Source of the DNA: Asanoa sp040676615
GTDB taxonomy: Bacteria; Actinomycetota; Actinomycetes; Mycobacteriales; Micromonosporaceae
NCBI RefSeq assembly: GCF_040676615.1
Contig: NZ_JBFAPI010000024.1
Coordinates: 1 to 64,000, forward strand
DNA: 64,000 bases
Direction: 5' to 3'
Part shown: positions 1 to 8,251 of the stretch, in pieces
Position numbering within the stretch: the stretch's first letter is position 1
Layout: each line of letters begins with the position of its first letter
Translations under genes and position numbers: made by a program
The notes under the pieces: generated by a model
What the model was told of the DNA's origin: nothing
Databases searched by the model: none
The model's input: the letters and a program-made list of their open reading frames with translations, nothing else

Positions 1-89
1 CTCCATCACTACAATCACCACCGGCCCCACACCGCCGTCGGCGGCCGGCCACCCATCACCAGGTTGACCAACGTCCCTGGGCAGTACAC

Positions 90-962
90 CTAGGCAGTGA
101 GCGGCGCGCGGGCGGCGGTCAGCGTCGCCCGCGCGGCACCGTCCGAGGGCACCGCGGCCAGCCTGCGGGCGGCGGCGTCGGCCCTGGCCGCCCAGTGGAA
201 GCGGAGCAGCACCGGCAGCGCCGCGTCGATCTCGTCGCGGGACACCGCGCCGGCCGCGGCGTAGCCCTCGACGAGTTCGGTGGTGGGCTCGTCGCGCGCG
301 TGGGTGACCGCGGCCGCGAGGTCGGCGACCAGCGGCCCGGTCGCCGCCGGCCCCCAGCAGAGCACCGCGGTGCGGCCGGTCGCCGGGTCGAGGCGGAACG
401 CCGCGGCGCGCGGCCGGCCGTGCAGCACCCCGTAGCTGAGCCGGTCGGTGACGGTCAGCCGGGTCAGCGCGGCGCAGGCGGTCGCGACCGCGGGGCGCAG
501 CCAGGGTTCGGCGTCGAGGTGCGGCGCGTCGGCCCGGACCCGGTGCCAGGGCGCGAGGCCGGCGTGCGCAAAGCCGTCCATCCCGGCGTGCAACCGGGCC
601 AGTGCGTCGCCCCACCACTGCTGGTCGATCGGGTCGCGCGGGACCAGCGGACGGCCGGGCGGGCAACGGACCATGGCGTACGCGGCGCCGGCGTGCTCGG
701 CGACCAGCGCGCCGGAGAGCGTGCGGACCGGCTCACCCGCGGGCAGCCCCCGCTCGGCGAGATACTGCACGGCGGCGAGCCCGGCCTCGAGCCGCAGCCG
801 CTTGCCGAGCGGCACCCGGGTCACCAGGTGACAGGCGCCGGCGACGGTGGCCACCCAGGTGGTCGCCGCGGTGCCGCCGAGCGACACCGGATCGAGGCGG
901 GACGGCACGTGTTGCCATCCACCGCGCAGGGCTGCGAGCGCAACCGCGTCGTCGTCTGCCAC
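90..962 (-). CDS. Aminoglycoside phosphotransferase-fold protein, catalytic residues lost
   Basis: About 290 residues with the general layout of the APH/choline-kinase family: an N-terminal lobe followed by a GDALARLH stretch and a LHG motif at residues 180-182. In active members this motif is HGD followed five residues later by Asn, and then a D-x-G/D-W metal motif. Here the sequence is HGRPRAAA, so the catalytic Asp is Arg183, the Asn position is Ala188, and the later metal Asp is replaced (LCWGP, Cys202). I infer a pseudokinase or binding protein rather than a phosphotransferase. GTG start at 962. Located just inside the window edge and divergent from the Crp-family gene, so its upstream partners cannot be seen on the other side. 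Confidence 0.7.
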   Translation of the reverse strand: MADDDAVALAALRGGWQHVPSRLDPVSLGGTAATTWVATVAGACHLVTRVPLGKRLRLEAGLAAVQYLAERGLPAGEPVRTLSGALVAEHAGAAYAMVRCPPGRPLVPRDPIDQQWWGDALARLHAGMDGFAHAGLAPWHRVRADAPHLDAEPWLRPAVATACAALTRLTVTDRLSYGVLHGRPRAAAFRLDPATGRTAVLCWGPAATGPLVADLAAAVTHARDEPTTELVEGYAAAGAVSRDEIDAALPVLLRFHWAARADAAARRLAAVPSDGAARATLTAARAPLTA

Positions 963-1261
963 GGTGCGGAATTATGCGCCGCTGGTGGTCGCGCGGTCCG
1001 GGAAATGAGCGAACGGCCGGAAGAGACACCCCCCAGTGATCTCCTCCGACCGGTCCGCCCCCACCCCCTGCCGGCCCGCCGTTCCCCCGTATTGGCCCCC
1101 ACCAGCAGCGGGTCTAGCAGTCAGCCTGCCCGAACGGACAACACGGGACTGTCACGGAAGCGATTTGAGGGGTGTACAGCACGCGACAGGAACGACATGA
1201 TCTGATGTGTTGCCGGCCAATGGGCCGGTCACTGGGATGTGTCCTAGGGAGGGGTCAGGCC

Positions 1262-1954
1262 GTGGAGGGTCGCCTGCCAGATCCTGGCGACGCTCTGACG
1301 GGGGTCGAGCTGTTCGCCGGGCTCGAGCCCGAGGTGCGGCAGCGGGTCATCGCGGCCGCTGTTCCCCGCACGTATCGCAAGGGTCAGCTGCTGTTCGTCG
1401 AGAACGACCCGGGTGAGTCGCTGATCATCCTGCGCCGGGGTGCCGTCGCGGTGTTCGTCACCGCCCCGACCGGCGAGCGGGCCGTGCTCTCCGTCGTCCG
1501 TCCACCCGGGACGCTCGGCGAGGTGTCCCTGTTGGACGCTTCGACCCGGTCGACCTCGGCCGAGGCGATCGAAGACTGCACCGCGCTCGCGCTGTCCCGC
1601 TCGGCGTTCATGGAGTTGGTGCATTCCAACCCGCGGATCCTCGACGCGGTGATGCGCTCGCTGGGCGCGCTGATCCGCCGGCTCACCGAGCAGAACGCCG
1701 ACCACGTCTTCCTCGACCTGCCCGGCCGGGTGGCCAAGACGCTGGTCCGGCTGGCCGGCGAGAGCCAGGCGCCGATGATCACCATCGAGCTCAACCAGAG
1801 CCAGCTCGCCGAGATGGCCGGCGGCTCGCGGCAGAGCGTCAACCAGGCGATCGGCTCGTTCGCCAACCGCGGCTGGCTGCGCACCGAGGGCCGGCGGATC
1901 GTCGTCACCGACGTGGCCGCCCTCCGCCGCCGCGCCGGGATGCCCGACCGCTGA
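1262..1954 (+). CDS. Crp/FNR family transcriptional regulator
   Basis: About 230 residues. An N-terminal cyclic-nucleotide-binding fold (LFAGLEPEVRQRV, then GTLGEVSLLD in the phosphate-binding cassette region) is joined by a dimer helix to a C-terminal winged helix (SQLAEMAGGSRQSVNQAI). The family binds DNA as a dimer and senses a small molecule, often cAMP. The open frame extends upstream to 1172, but GTG at 1262 is preferred because AGGGAGGGG lies seven to eight bases before it and the family normally starts here. The 300 bases upstream hold only a GC hairpin (CCGGCC/GGCCGG near 1213-1228) and no gene. A class III cyclase gene lies 500 bp downstream, but no direct link can be shown. Confidence 0.9.
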   Translation: MEGRLPDPGDALTGVELFAGLEPEVRQRVIAAAVPRTYRKGQLLFVENDPGESLIILRRGAVAVFVTAPTGERAVLSVVRPPGTLGEVSLLDASTRSTSAEAIEDCTALALSRSAFMELVHSNPRILDAVMRSLGALIRRLTEQNADHVFLDLPGRVAKTLVRLAGESQAPMITIELNQSQLAEMAGGSRQSVNQAIGSFANRGWLRTEGRRIVVTDVAALRRRAGMPDR

Positions 1955-2007
1955 GTCACCGAAGCCCCCGGCGAGCGTGTCGCCAGGGGCCCCGGGCCGC
2001 GGATCGG

Positions 2008-2316
2008 TCAGGCGTCGGTGCCGGTCGGGCCGACCCAGCCCTGCGGCTTGGTGTCCGCCGGCGGCGCCGTCGGCCCCACCCAGCCCTGCGCCTTCACGTC
2101 TTCGGGCGGCGCCGTCGGGCCGACCCAGCCCTGCGCCTTCACGTCTTCCGGCGACGACGTCGGGCCGACCCAGCCCTGCGCCTCGGCACCGTCGCCCACG
2201 ATCCCCTTGGCCTGCAGCTGGGCCAGGGTGGCGGCGTCGACGTCGACGCTCGCCCCCGCGGCGTGCTCGACACCGGAACTGTCGGTCCAGTCTTTCTCCA
2301 ACCGGACGAAAACCAT
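2008..2316 (-). CDS. Small protein with four QGWVGPT repeats
   Basis: 102 residues. The N-terminal 40 residues (FVRLEKDWTDSSGVEH, then VDVDAATLAQLQAKGIV) look like a small beta-rich domain often met in short phage or phage-like proteins; this is resemblance only. The C-terminal half is four copies of QGWVGPT separated by acidic, proline-containing linkers (SSPEDVKA, APPEDVKA, APPADTKP), giving a 15-residue period. ATG start at 2316 preceded on the minus strand by a GGAG ribosome site. No signal peptide or membrane segment. I do not know its function; the Trp-containing repeats suggest a ligand-binding or scaffolding tail. It is divergent from the large cyclase gene. Confidence 0.65.
   Translation of the reverse strand: MVFVRLEKDWTDSSGVEHAAGASVDVDAATLAQLQAKGIVGDGAEAQGWVGPTSSPEDVKAQGWVGPTAPPEDVKAQGWVGPTAPPADTKPQGWVGPTGTDA
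2023..2178 (-). repeat. 45-bp tandem coding repeat
   Basis: Four copies of the sequence encoding QGWVGPT occur at exactly 45-bp spacing; the core on the plus strand is GGCCGACCCAGCCCTG with small changes. The repeats form the whole C-terminal half of the small protein at 2008-2316. Confidence 0.85.
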
Positions 2317-2379
2317 CGCAGCACTCCTTCATGAGTCGATCTCGGCCGCGCCGACTCTACCCACGGCCAGCCGATATGG

Positions 2380-2404
2380 ACTGTCCACTAGCCAACAGGA
2401 CAGT
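2380..2404. promoter_or_regulatory. Inverted repeat in divergent intergenic region
   Basis: ACTGTCC and GGACAGT form a seven-base inverted repeat with an 11-base spacer between the repeat-protein gene (minus) and the cyclase gene (plus). A further GACAGT follows at 2409-2414. It could be an operator for either gene; no regulator can be assigned. Confidence 0.35.
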
Positions 2405-2448
2405 TCCTGACAGTCACCTCCGCTCGGTACGCTGCGAGCCCTTGACCG

Positions 2449-5400
2449 ATGGAATCGCGAGGGAGTTCCGCCATCTCCGCTGCCTGCTCCCGGTGCGGCC
2501 GGACCCCCGCCGAGAACGACCGGTTCTGTGGCGGTTGCGGTGCCGAGCTGGCTCCGCCGTGCCGTCAGTGCGGCCGCCCGATCAACGCCGACGCCTCGTT
2601 CTGCACCAACTGCGGCACGCCGCGCGACGGCGGCCCGCGGGGTGAGACGCGCAGCGAGCAACAGGAGGACCGGCGCCGGGTCAGCGTCCTTTTCGTCGAC
2701 CTGATCGACTTCACGCCCTACGCCGAGCGGGCCGACCCCGAGCAGGTCCGGGCCATGCAGAACGGCTTCTTCTCGGCCGCCCGCCGGGTGGTCGGGCAAT
2801 ACGGCGGCGTGGTCGAGAAATACATCGGCGACGCGGTGATGGCGCTGTTCGGCGCCCCGGTCGCCACCGAGACCGACCCGCTGCGCTGCGTCCGCGCCGG
2901 CCTCGAGCTGCAACGGGTGCTGGCCCGGTTCGCGCCCGACGGCGCCGACGCGGTCGGCATGCGCTTCCGGGTCGGCGTGGCCACCGGCGAGGCGCTGGTC
3001 GACGTGGCCGCGGCCCGCGACGGCGGCCAGGCCATCGTCGCCGGCGACGTGGTCAACACGGCGTCCCGGCTGCAGTCGGCGGCACCGCCCGGCGGCGTGC
3101 TGGTCTGTGGCAGCACCTACGCGCTGACCAAGGACGCGGTCCGCTACCAGGACCAGCCCGCGGTCACCCTGCGCGGCCGGTCCACGCCGACCGAGGTCTG
3201 GCTGGCCGTGGCGCCGCGCCGCCGGCAACACGTCGACAAGGAACCCGACTCGACCCCGCTGGTCGACCGCGAGCACGAGCTCGGGCTGCTGGTCAACGCG
3301 TTGCACCGGTCACTGCGCGACAAGCTGCCGCAGGTGGTCACGGTGTTCGGCCGGGCCGGCATCGGCAAGAGCCGGCTGGTCCGCGAGCTGCTCAAGCACG
3401 CCGAGCGGCTGATCGACGACCCGGTCACCTGGCGCACCGGTCGCTGCCCGCCGTTCGGGGAGAACGTGGCGTTCGCCGCGCTGGCCGACATCGTCAAGGC
3501 CGAGGCCGGCATCCTCGACACCGACCCGGCCGAGGCGGCGGCGCAGCGGCTCACCAAGGCCGTCACCGACCTGGTCGGCGCCGGCGAGGCCGAGCGGCTG
3601 ATCGACGCGCTGCGCCCGCTGGTCGGGCTGCCCGCCAACCGGCTCGCGGCCGAGGAGGCCGAGTCCGCCTGGCGGCGGTTCCTGGTGGCGCTGGCCGCGC
3701 GCCGGCCGACCGTGCTCGTCTTCGAAGACCTGCACTGGGCCGACGAGAGCATGCTGCGTTTCGTCGAGTTGCTCGGCGCGTCCTCCCGCGACGTACCCCT
3801 GCTGATCCTCTGCACCGCACGGCCCGAACTGGCCGACCGCGACCCGGGCTGGGCGGGGTCGCTCGGCGGCTCGCTGACCATCACCCTGCCGCCGTTGCGG
3901 GCCACCGGCATCGCGACCCTCTACGCGCACATGTTCGGCCAGGCCGCGTTCTCCGCCGACATGCTCAGCCCGCTGGTCGAGCTCGCCGACGGCAACCCGC
4001 TCTACGCACACGAATACGTGCGGATGCTGATCGAGCAGGGCGCGTTGCGGCAGTCCGGCCGGGGCTGGTCGCTGGAGAAGCGGCTCGACCTGCCGATGCC
4101 CGACAGCGTGCACGCGGTCATCGCCAACCGCGTCGACCTGCTCGACCCGAAGGACCGCACGGTGCTGTTCGCCGCCTCGGTCGTCGGCATGGTCTTCTGG
4201 CCGGGCGCGGTCGCCGCGGCGCTGGGCCGCAACGTCGAGTCGGTCGAGCGGTCGCTGCGCCGGCTGGAGCAGCGCGACTTCGTGCACGAGCAGTCGACGT
4301 CCACGATGGCCGGTCAGCCCGAGTTCCGGTTCGGCCACGTGCTGGTCCGCGACGTCTGCTACCAGCGGCTGCCGCGCACCGAGCGGGTCGCCCGGCACGA
4401 ACGGACCGCCGACTGGCTCGACGCGCTGTCCCGCAGCCGCGACACCGACCTGGCCGAGGTGCTGGCCCACCACCGCTGGGCCGCCCACGAGATCGCCCGC
4501 ACGCTCGGCGTCGACCCGAGCCCGTTCGCGCCGCCGGCCCGCGAGGCGCTGCACCGGGCCGCCCGCCGGGCCTACGCCCTGCACGCGCTCGACGCCGGCG
4601 CCAACCACGTGGAGCGCGCGCTGTCCCTGGCCGACCAGTCCGATCCGGTCGGCCGCCTCCAGCTCGAGCTGCTGCGCACCGAGATCACCTTCTACCGCGA
4701 CCGCGCCGAGTTCCTCACCGGCGGCGGGCCCGACCAGCTCGTCACGCTGGCCGACCGGCTCTACGCGGAAAAGGACGCGGCCAGCGCGGCCCGGGCCTGG
4801 ACCCTGCTCGGCCAGGCGGCCTGGTTGCGCACCGACCGGCGGGCGGCACTGTCCTGCCTGGACCGGGCGGTCGAGCTGTTCGACGGTGTCCCCGACAGCA
4901 CCGAGAAGGCCGACGCCTACGCCGAGCTGGGCCGGCTGCACATGCTCAACTACGAGCGCGACCCGGCGATCGCCGCGGCCGGCGCGGCCGCCGACATCGC
5001 CGAGCGGCTGGGCAGCGTGGAGACCCGCACCAACGCCCGGATCACCGTCGCGATGTCGCTCTACCAGGCCGGCGACCGGGGGGCGCTGGCCGAGCTCTAC
5101 GCGGTGACCGAGTTCTGCCGGGCACACGGGCTGCTGGCGCTCAACCGGGCGATCCAGAACCTGGCCTACGCGCTCAGTGAAGAGGGCGACTGGGTGCGCT
5201 CCAAGGAGCTGCTCTCCGAGGCGGCCAGCAACGTGCAGGGCGGGCACACGCTCAACACCGGCTTCTCGGGCGAGGCCATGCGGGCCTACTTCGCCGGCGA
5301 GTTCGACCGGCTGCTCGCGGCCGCCGACGCGTTCGTCGACACCCCCGACGGGCGCTGGGACATCCAGGTCCGCGGCCTGCGCGCCTGCCTGCGGGTGCTG

Positions 5401-6003
5401 CGCGACCAGCCGGTGCCGACCGTCGGCGACACCGACGACGTCGGCGATGCGCTGGAGACCGCGCGCACCGGCGGCTTCTACCGGCCGCGCTGGACCACCC
5501 TCGGGTTGACCGCCCAGGTCCGCGCATTGCAGGGCCGCACCGAGGAGGCCGGCGAGCTGCTCGACGAGCTGGCCGAGTCGTGGTCGACAGTGCCGGCGCT
5601 GGCCAGCGGCGAGTGGGTCTCGGCGGCGGCGTTCGCGGCGGCGCTGACCGGCCGGGCCGCGGCCGTGCGGGTGCGCGGCATGCTCGACCGGGTCAGCCAC
5701 CGCACCCCGTGGGCCGAGGCGGCGCTGCGGATCGTCAGCGCGGCGCTGGCCGCGGCCGGTGACGACCCCGGCCGGGCCGGCCAGCTCTACGCCGCGGCGG
5801 CCGGCATCTACGGGCAGATCCCCGACGTGACCGACCGGATGCTGGCCCTGGCGCTGGCCGCCCGCAGCTTCCTGGTCGCCGGCGAGAGCGCCGCGGCCGA
5901 AGTGGCGCTGACCGAAGTGCGGGCGTTCGCCAGCCGCAACCGGGCGCCCGGGCTGCTCAGGTTGACCGGCAGCCCGACGCCGGAGGCGACGCTGGCCAGC
6001 TAG
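2449..6003 (+). CDS. Zinc-ribbon/class III adenylate cyclase/AAA ATPase/TPR regulator
   Basis: 1184 residues. Residues 13-55 hold four CxxC pairs (CSRCG, CGGCG, CRQCG, CTNCG), a double zinc ribbon. Residues 77-255 are a class III nucleotide cyclase domain with metal Asp84 (FVDLIDFT) and Asp128, substrate Lys124 (EKYIGD), and transition-state Asn203 and Arg207 (NTASR), so it looks catalytically complete. From 265 a STAND-like ATPase follows: Walker A GRAGIGKS at 301-308 and Walker B TVLVFEDLHW at 421-430. The remainder is helical repeat sequence, probably TPR. Such fusions are thought to couple protein or ligand sensing to cAMP production. No clear ribosome site precedes the ATG; leaderless expression is possible. 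Stops two bases before the convergent acyltransferase gene. Confidence 0.9.
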   Translation: MESRGSSAISAACSRCGRTPAENDRFCGGCGAELAPPCRQCGRPINADASFCTNCGTPRDGGPRGETRSEQQEDRRRVSVLFVDLIDFTPYAERADPEQVRAMQNGFFSAARRVVGQYGGVVEKYIGDAVMALFGAPVATETDPLRCVRAGLELQRVLARFAPDGADAVGMRFRVGVATGEALVDVAAARDGGQAIVAGDVVNTASRLQSAAPPGGVLVCGSTYALTKDAVRYQDQPAVTLRGRSTPTEVWLAVAPRRRQHVDKEPDSTPLVDREHELGLLVNALHRSLRDKLPQVVTVFGRAGIGKSRLVRELLKHAERLIDDPVTWRTGRCPPFGENVAFAALADIVKAEAGILDTDPAEAAAQRLTKAVTDLVGAGEAERLIDALRPLVGLPANRLAAEEAESAWRRFLVALAARRPTVLVFEDLHWADESMLRFVELLGASSRDVPLLILCTARPELADRDPGWAGSLGGSLTITLPPLRATGIATLYAHMFGQAAFSADMLSPLVELADGNPLYAHEYVRMLIEQGALRQSGRGWSLEKRLDLPMPDSVHAVIANRVDLLDPKDRTVLFAASVVGMVFWPGAVAAALGRNVESVERSLRRLEQRDFVHEQSTSTMAGQPEFRFGHVLVRDVCYQRLPRTERVARHERTADWLDALSRSRDTDLAEVLAHHRWAAHEIARTLGVDPSPFAPPAREALHRAARRAYALHALDAGANHVERALSLADQSDPVGRLQLELLRTEITFYRDRAEFLTGGGPDQLVTLADRLYAEKDAASAARAWTLLGQAAWLRTDRRAALSCLDRAVELFDGVPDSTEKADAYAELGRLHMLNYERDPAIAAAGAAADIAERLGSVETRTNARITVAMSLYQAGDRGALAELYAVTEFCRAHGLLALNRAIQNLAYALSEEGDWVRSKELLSEAASNVQGGHTLNTGFSGEAMRAYFAGEFDRLLAAADAFVDTPDGRWDIQVRGLRACLRVLRDQPVPTVGDTDDVGDALETARTGGFYRPRWTTLGLTAQVRALQGRTEEAGELLDELAESWSTVPALASGEWVSAAAFAAALTGRAAAVRVRGMLDRVSHRTPWAEAALRIVSAALAAAGDDPGRAGQLYAAAAGIYGQIPDVTDRMLALALAARSFLVAGESAAAEVALTEVRAFASRNRAPGLLRLTGSPTPEATLAS

Positions 6004-6005
6004 GC

Positions 6006-6725
6006 CTACGCCGCGACGGCCGTCGGTTTCTCGGCCGGCGCCGGCACCCGCGCGGCCAGGTTCTTCGCCTTCTGCGCGTAGATGTCGACGTACTCGCGGC
6101 CGGAGAGCTCCATCAGCTCGTACATGATCTCGTCTGTCACCGCCCGTTCGACGAACCGGTCACCGGACATGCCCGCGTAGCGGGAGAAGTCGATCGGCTC
6201 GCCGAACCGGATGCGTACCCGCTTGATCTTGGGAAGCACCTTGCCGGGTGGCTGGATCTCGTCTGCGTTGAGCATCACAACCGGAATCACCGGGGCGCCG
6301 CTGAGCAGCGCGAGCCGCGCCACACCGGTCTTGCCGCGGTAGAGGCGGCCGTCGGGCGAACGGGTGCCCTCGGGATAGATGCCGGCCAGATTGCCGGCGC
6401 GCAGCACCCGGAGTTGGGTGTCGAGCGCGGCCTGGGCGGCCCGGCCACCGGAGCGGTCGACCGGGATCGTGCCGGTGCCGACGAAGAACATCTTGACCAG
6501 CCAGCCCTTGATCCCTTTGCCGGTGAAATACTCGGCTTTCGCCACGAAAGTGACTTTTCGCCGAACCTCCAACGGCATGAAGATCGAGTCGGAGAACGAC
6601 AGGTGGTTGCTGGCGATGATCGCGGGACCGGTCGCCGGGACGTTGTCACGCCCCTCGACCACCGGGCGGAAGACCAGTCGTAGCCACGGGCCGAGGATCA
6701 CGTACTTCAGCAGCCAGTAGAGCAA
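6006..6725 (-). CDS. plsC: 1-acyl-sn-glycerol-3-phosphate acyltransferase (PlsC family)
   Basis: 239 residues. Transfers an acyl group to lysophosphatidate or a related acceptor at the inner membrane face. The HX4D motif appears as NHLSFSD, followed by the glycerophosphate-binding block IYPEGTRSPDG and the VIPVVMLN block. The N-terminus is hydrophobic (LYWLLKYVILGPWLRLVF) and probably anchors the protein. The start is TTG at 6725, chosen because AAGGA lies six bases upstream and no ATG or GTG is near. By position and type it resembles Rv2182c of M. tuberculosis, which sits at the edge of the same conserved region. Confidence 0.9.
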   Translation of the reverse strand: MLYWLLKYVILGPWLRLVFRPVVEGRDNVPATGPAIIASNHLSFSDSIFMPLEVRRKVTFVAKAEYFTGKGIKGWLVKMFFVGTGTIPVDRSGGRAAQAALDTQLRVLRAGNLAGIYPEGTRSPDGRLYRGKTGVARLALLSGAPVIPVVMLNADEIQPPGKVLPKIKRVRIRFGEPIDFSRYAGMSGDRFVERAVTDEIMYELMELSGREYVDIYAQKAKNLAARVPAPAEKPTAVAA

Positions 6726-6888
6726 CTGATGTCCTTCCCCCTCGAGCCCACCGACCTGACGCTACGACATTGAGCCTACGAAGCGCGTACGCCATGCCAC
6801 AACGGACTACTGGAACCGGCGGCGCGCGTGTCACGATTGGCGGCACGGCGCGCGGGCGATCCCCGGCGCGCAGTCAGGAGGGGATGCG

Positions 6889-7734
6889 GTGTCTGCGGGT
6901 GGCGCCCGCCGTGGCCGGCGGGACAACGGTCTCGACGCGGCCGACTTCGCCGTTGCCGGCGACGTCGACCCACGAGTCGGAGAGCACCTCCTCGACGTGC
7001 TGGGTGCCGGCGGCATCGCCGCCTACCTCCAACCGTCGTCCGACCTCAACCCGGTGACCCGCACCACGACCATGCCGCCCAGGCCGGTCGACCGCCTCTA
7101 CGTCGACAGCGCCCACCTCGAGACCGCCCGCGGCTACCTGGCCAAGCTGGCCTCCGAGGAAGAGCCGCCGCAACGGACGAACGGCCACGACCCCGACGTC
7201 GAGGCCGCTTGGGCCAAAATCATCGCCGGCTACGACCAGGAACCCGAGCCTGCCGCGGCCCCGCCATGGCCGGCCGCCGAAAACCTCCCCGACCCGACCG
7301 CCGGCACCCTGACCGTCCAGGCCGACCCGACCCGCCCGGCCGACCCGCCCCCGTCGCCACCGGCCCGCCGCCCGTCGGCCACCGACTTCTCCGGCGTGTC
7401 CCTGAGCCCCCGCACCGACGACGGCGGCCCAAGCCTGCTCGACGGCCTCGACACCTTCGGCGACGCCCTGCCCGGTGAGCCGACCGACGACGAGGGCTAC
7501 ACCCCGCCGCCCCCGCCGCCGCTCCCCCGCATCTCCAAGTACGCGGTGGCCGGCCTGCTCGGCATCATCGTCGGCTTCGTCCTGTTCCTGGCCCCCGAGC
7601 TGATCCCGATCGACCGCGCGATCGTCACGGTCATCGGGTTCCTGGCCATCCTGGCGGGCTTCATCACCCTGATCTCCCGCCTGCGCCACGGCAACGACGA
7701 CGACTACGACCCGTCTGACGGGGCGCGGGTTTAG
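6889..7734 (+). CDS. Acidic Pro-rich membrane protein (DUF308-like)
   Basis: 281 residues. Residues 20-90 look like a small alpha/beta domain (VGEHLLDVLGAGGIAAYLQ, then RLYVDSAHLETARGYLAKL), recalling the putative signal-transducing DUF2007 fold. A long acidic and proline-rich linker follows (DVEAAWAKIIAGYDQEPEP, later a PPPPPPLP run). Two membrane segments close the protein (about 218-240 and 245-262), with a short charged tail. This is the arrangement of actinobacterial proteins annotated as DUF308-containing. GTG start at 6889 with AGGAGGGG six bases before it. Function unknown. Confidence 0.75.
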   Translation: MSAGGARRGRRDNGLDAADFAVAGDVDPRVGEHLLDVLGAGGIAAYLQPSSDLNPVTRTTTMPPRPVDRLYVDSAHLETARGYLAKLASEEEPPQRTNGHDPDVEAAWAKIIAGYDQEPEPAAAPPWPAAENLPDPTAGTLTVQADPTRPADPPPSPPARRPSATDFSGVSLSPRTDDGGPSLLDGLDTFGDALPGEPTDDEGYTPPPPPPLPRISKYAVAGLLGIIVGFVLFLAPELIPIDRAIVTVIGFLAILAGFITLISRLRHGNDDDYDPSDGARV

Positions 7735-8251
7735 TCGTCATTCCGTCCCACGATCGGTTCCGGTTTCCTCTTTCGGCTTCTGGCCGTCGGTGGTTGCGGT
7801 CACCGGCCGCGAGTGCGGTCACGGTCCGTTGGACACAGTCCATTGGCCGCTCCCCGCGGTGTCACAACCACAAGATCTTCGTGGAGCCCCGTCGGAGGTT
7901 CGCCCACCGGGCGCAAAGCCGAAAATCAGCTCACCAACCGGCACCCAGCTCGAACCAATGATCATCTGCGCCACATCGTCGGGCGCATCCGGTTCGACAC
8001 GGCGCGGCGGAAGCCGACCTGAGCCACCCGGCCACGAATCCTGTGCACAGCTCCAGCGCATGACACCCTCCCCGGACCCAAACCGCAACCAGAGACGGCG
8101 CGACCCGTACCCCCGCGTAAACCCTTCATTCTGTATAAATAGGACACTAAGGGTCACCCGCGACACGCCAGGTGGTAATCGTCGCGTAACGTGGCGTCAG
8201 TAGGAATGGTGACGAAGCCCCTCGCCACCGCTGAGCGGAGCCTGCTGCCCC
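7735..8251. other. 517-bp intergenic region upstream of otsA
   Basis: No convincing gene. The stretch is clearly less GC-rich than its surroundings, especially around 8125-8150 (TGTATAAATAGGAC), which could hold the otsA promoter. An open frame on the minus strand (7819-8166) has A/T-rich third positions and no family resemblance, so I do not call it. A short inverted repeat ACGCCA/TGGCGT lies near 8167-8199. Confidence 0.5.

Noticed and set aside
1172..1261. Upstream extension of the Crp-family protein
   Set aside because: Sequence is not family-like, and GTG 1262 has a strong ribosome site.
3310..5700. 796-codon frame opposite the cyclase-ATPase gene
   Set aside because: The plus-strand frame has complete domains and motifs; the minus frame is Gly/Arg/Gln-rich and unrelated to any family.
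7819..8166. 115-codon open frame on the minus strand upstream of otsA
   Set aside because: Third codon positions are not GC-biased as in real genes here, and the product resembles no family.
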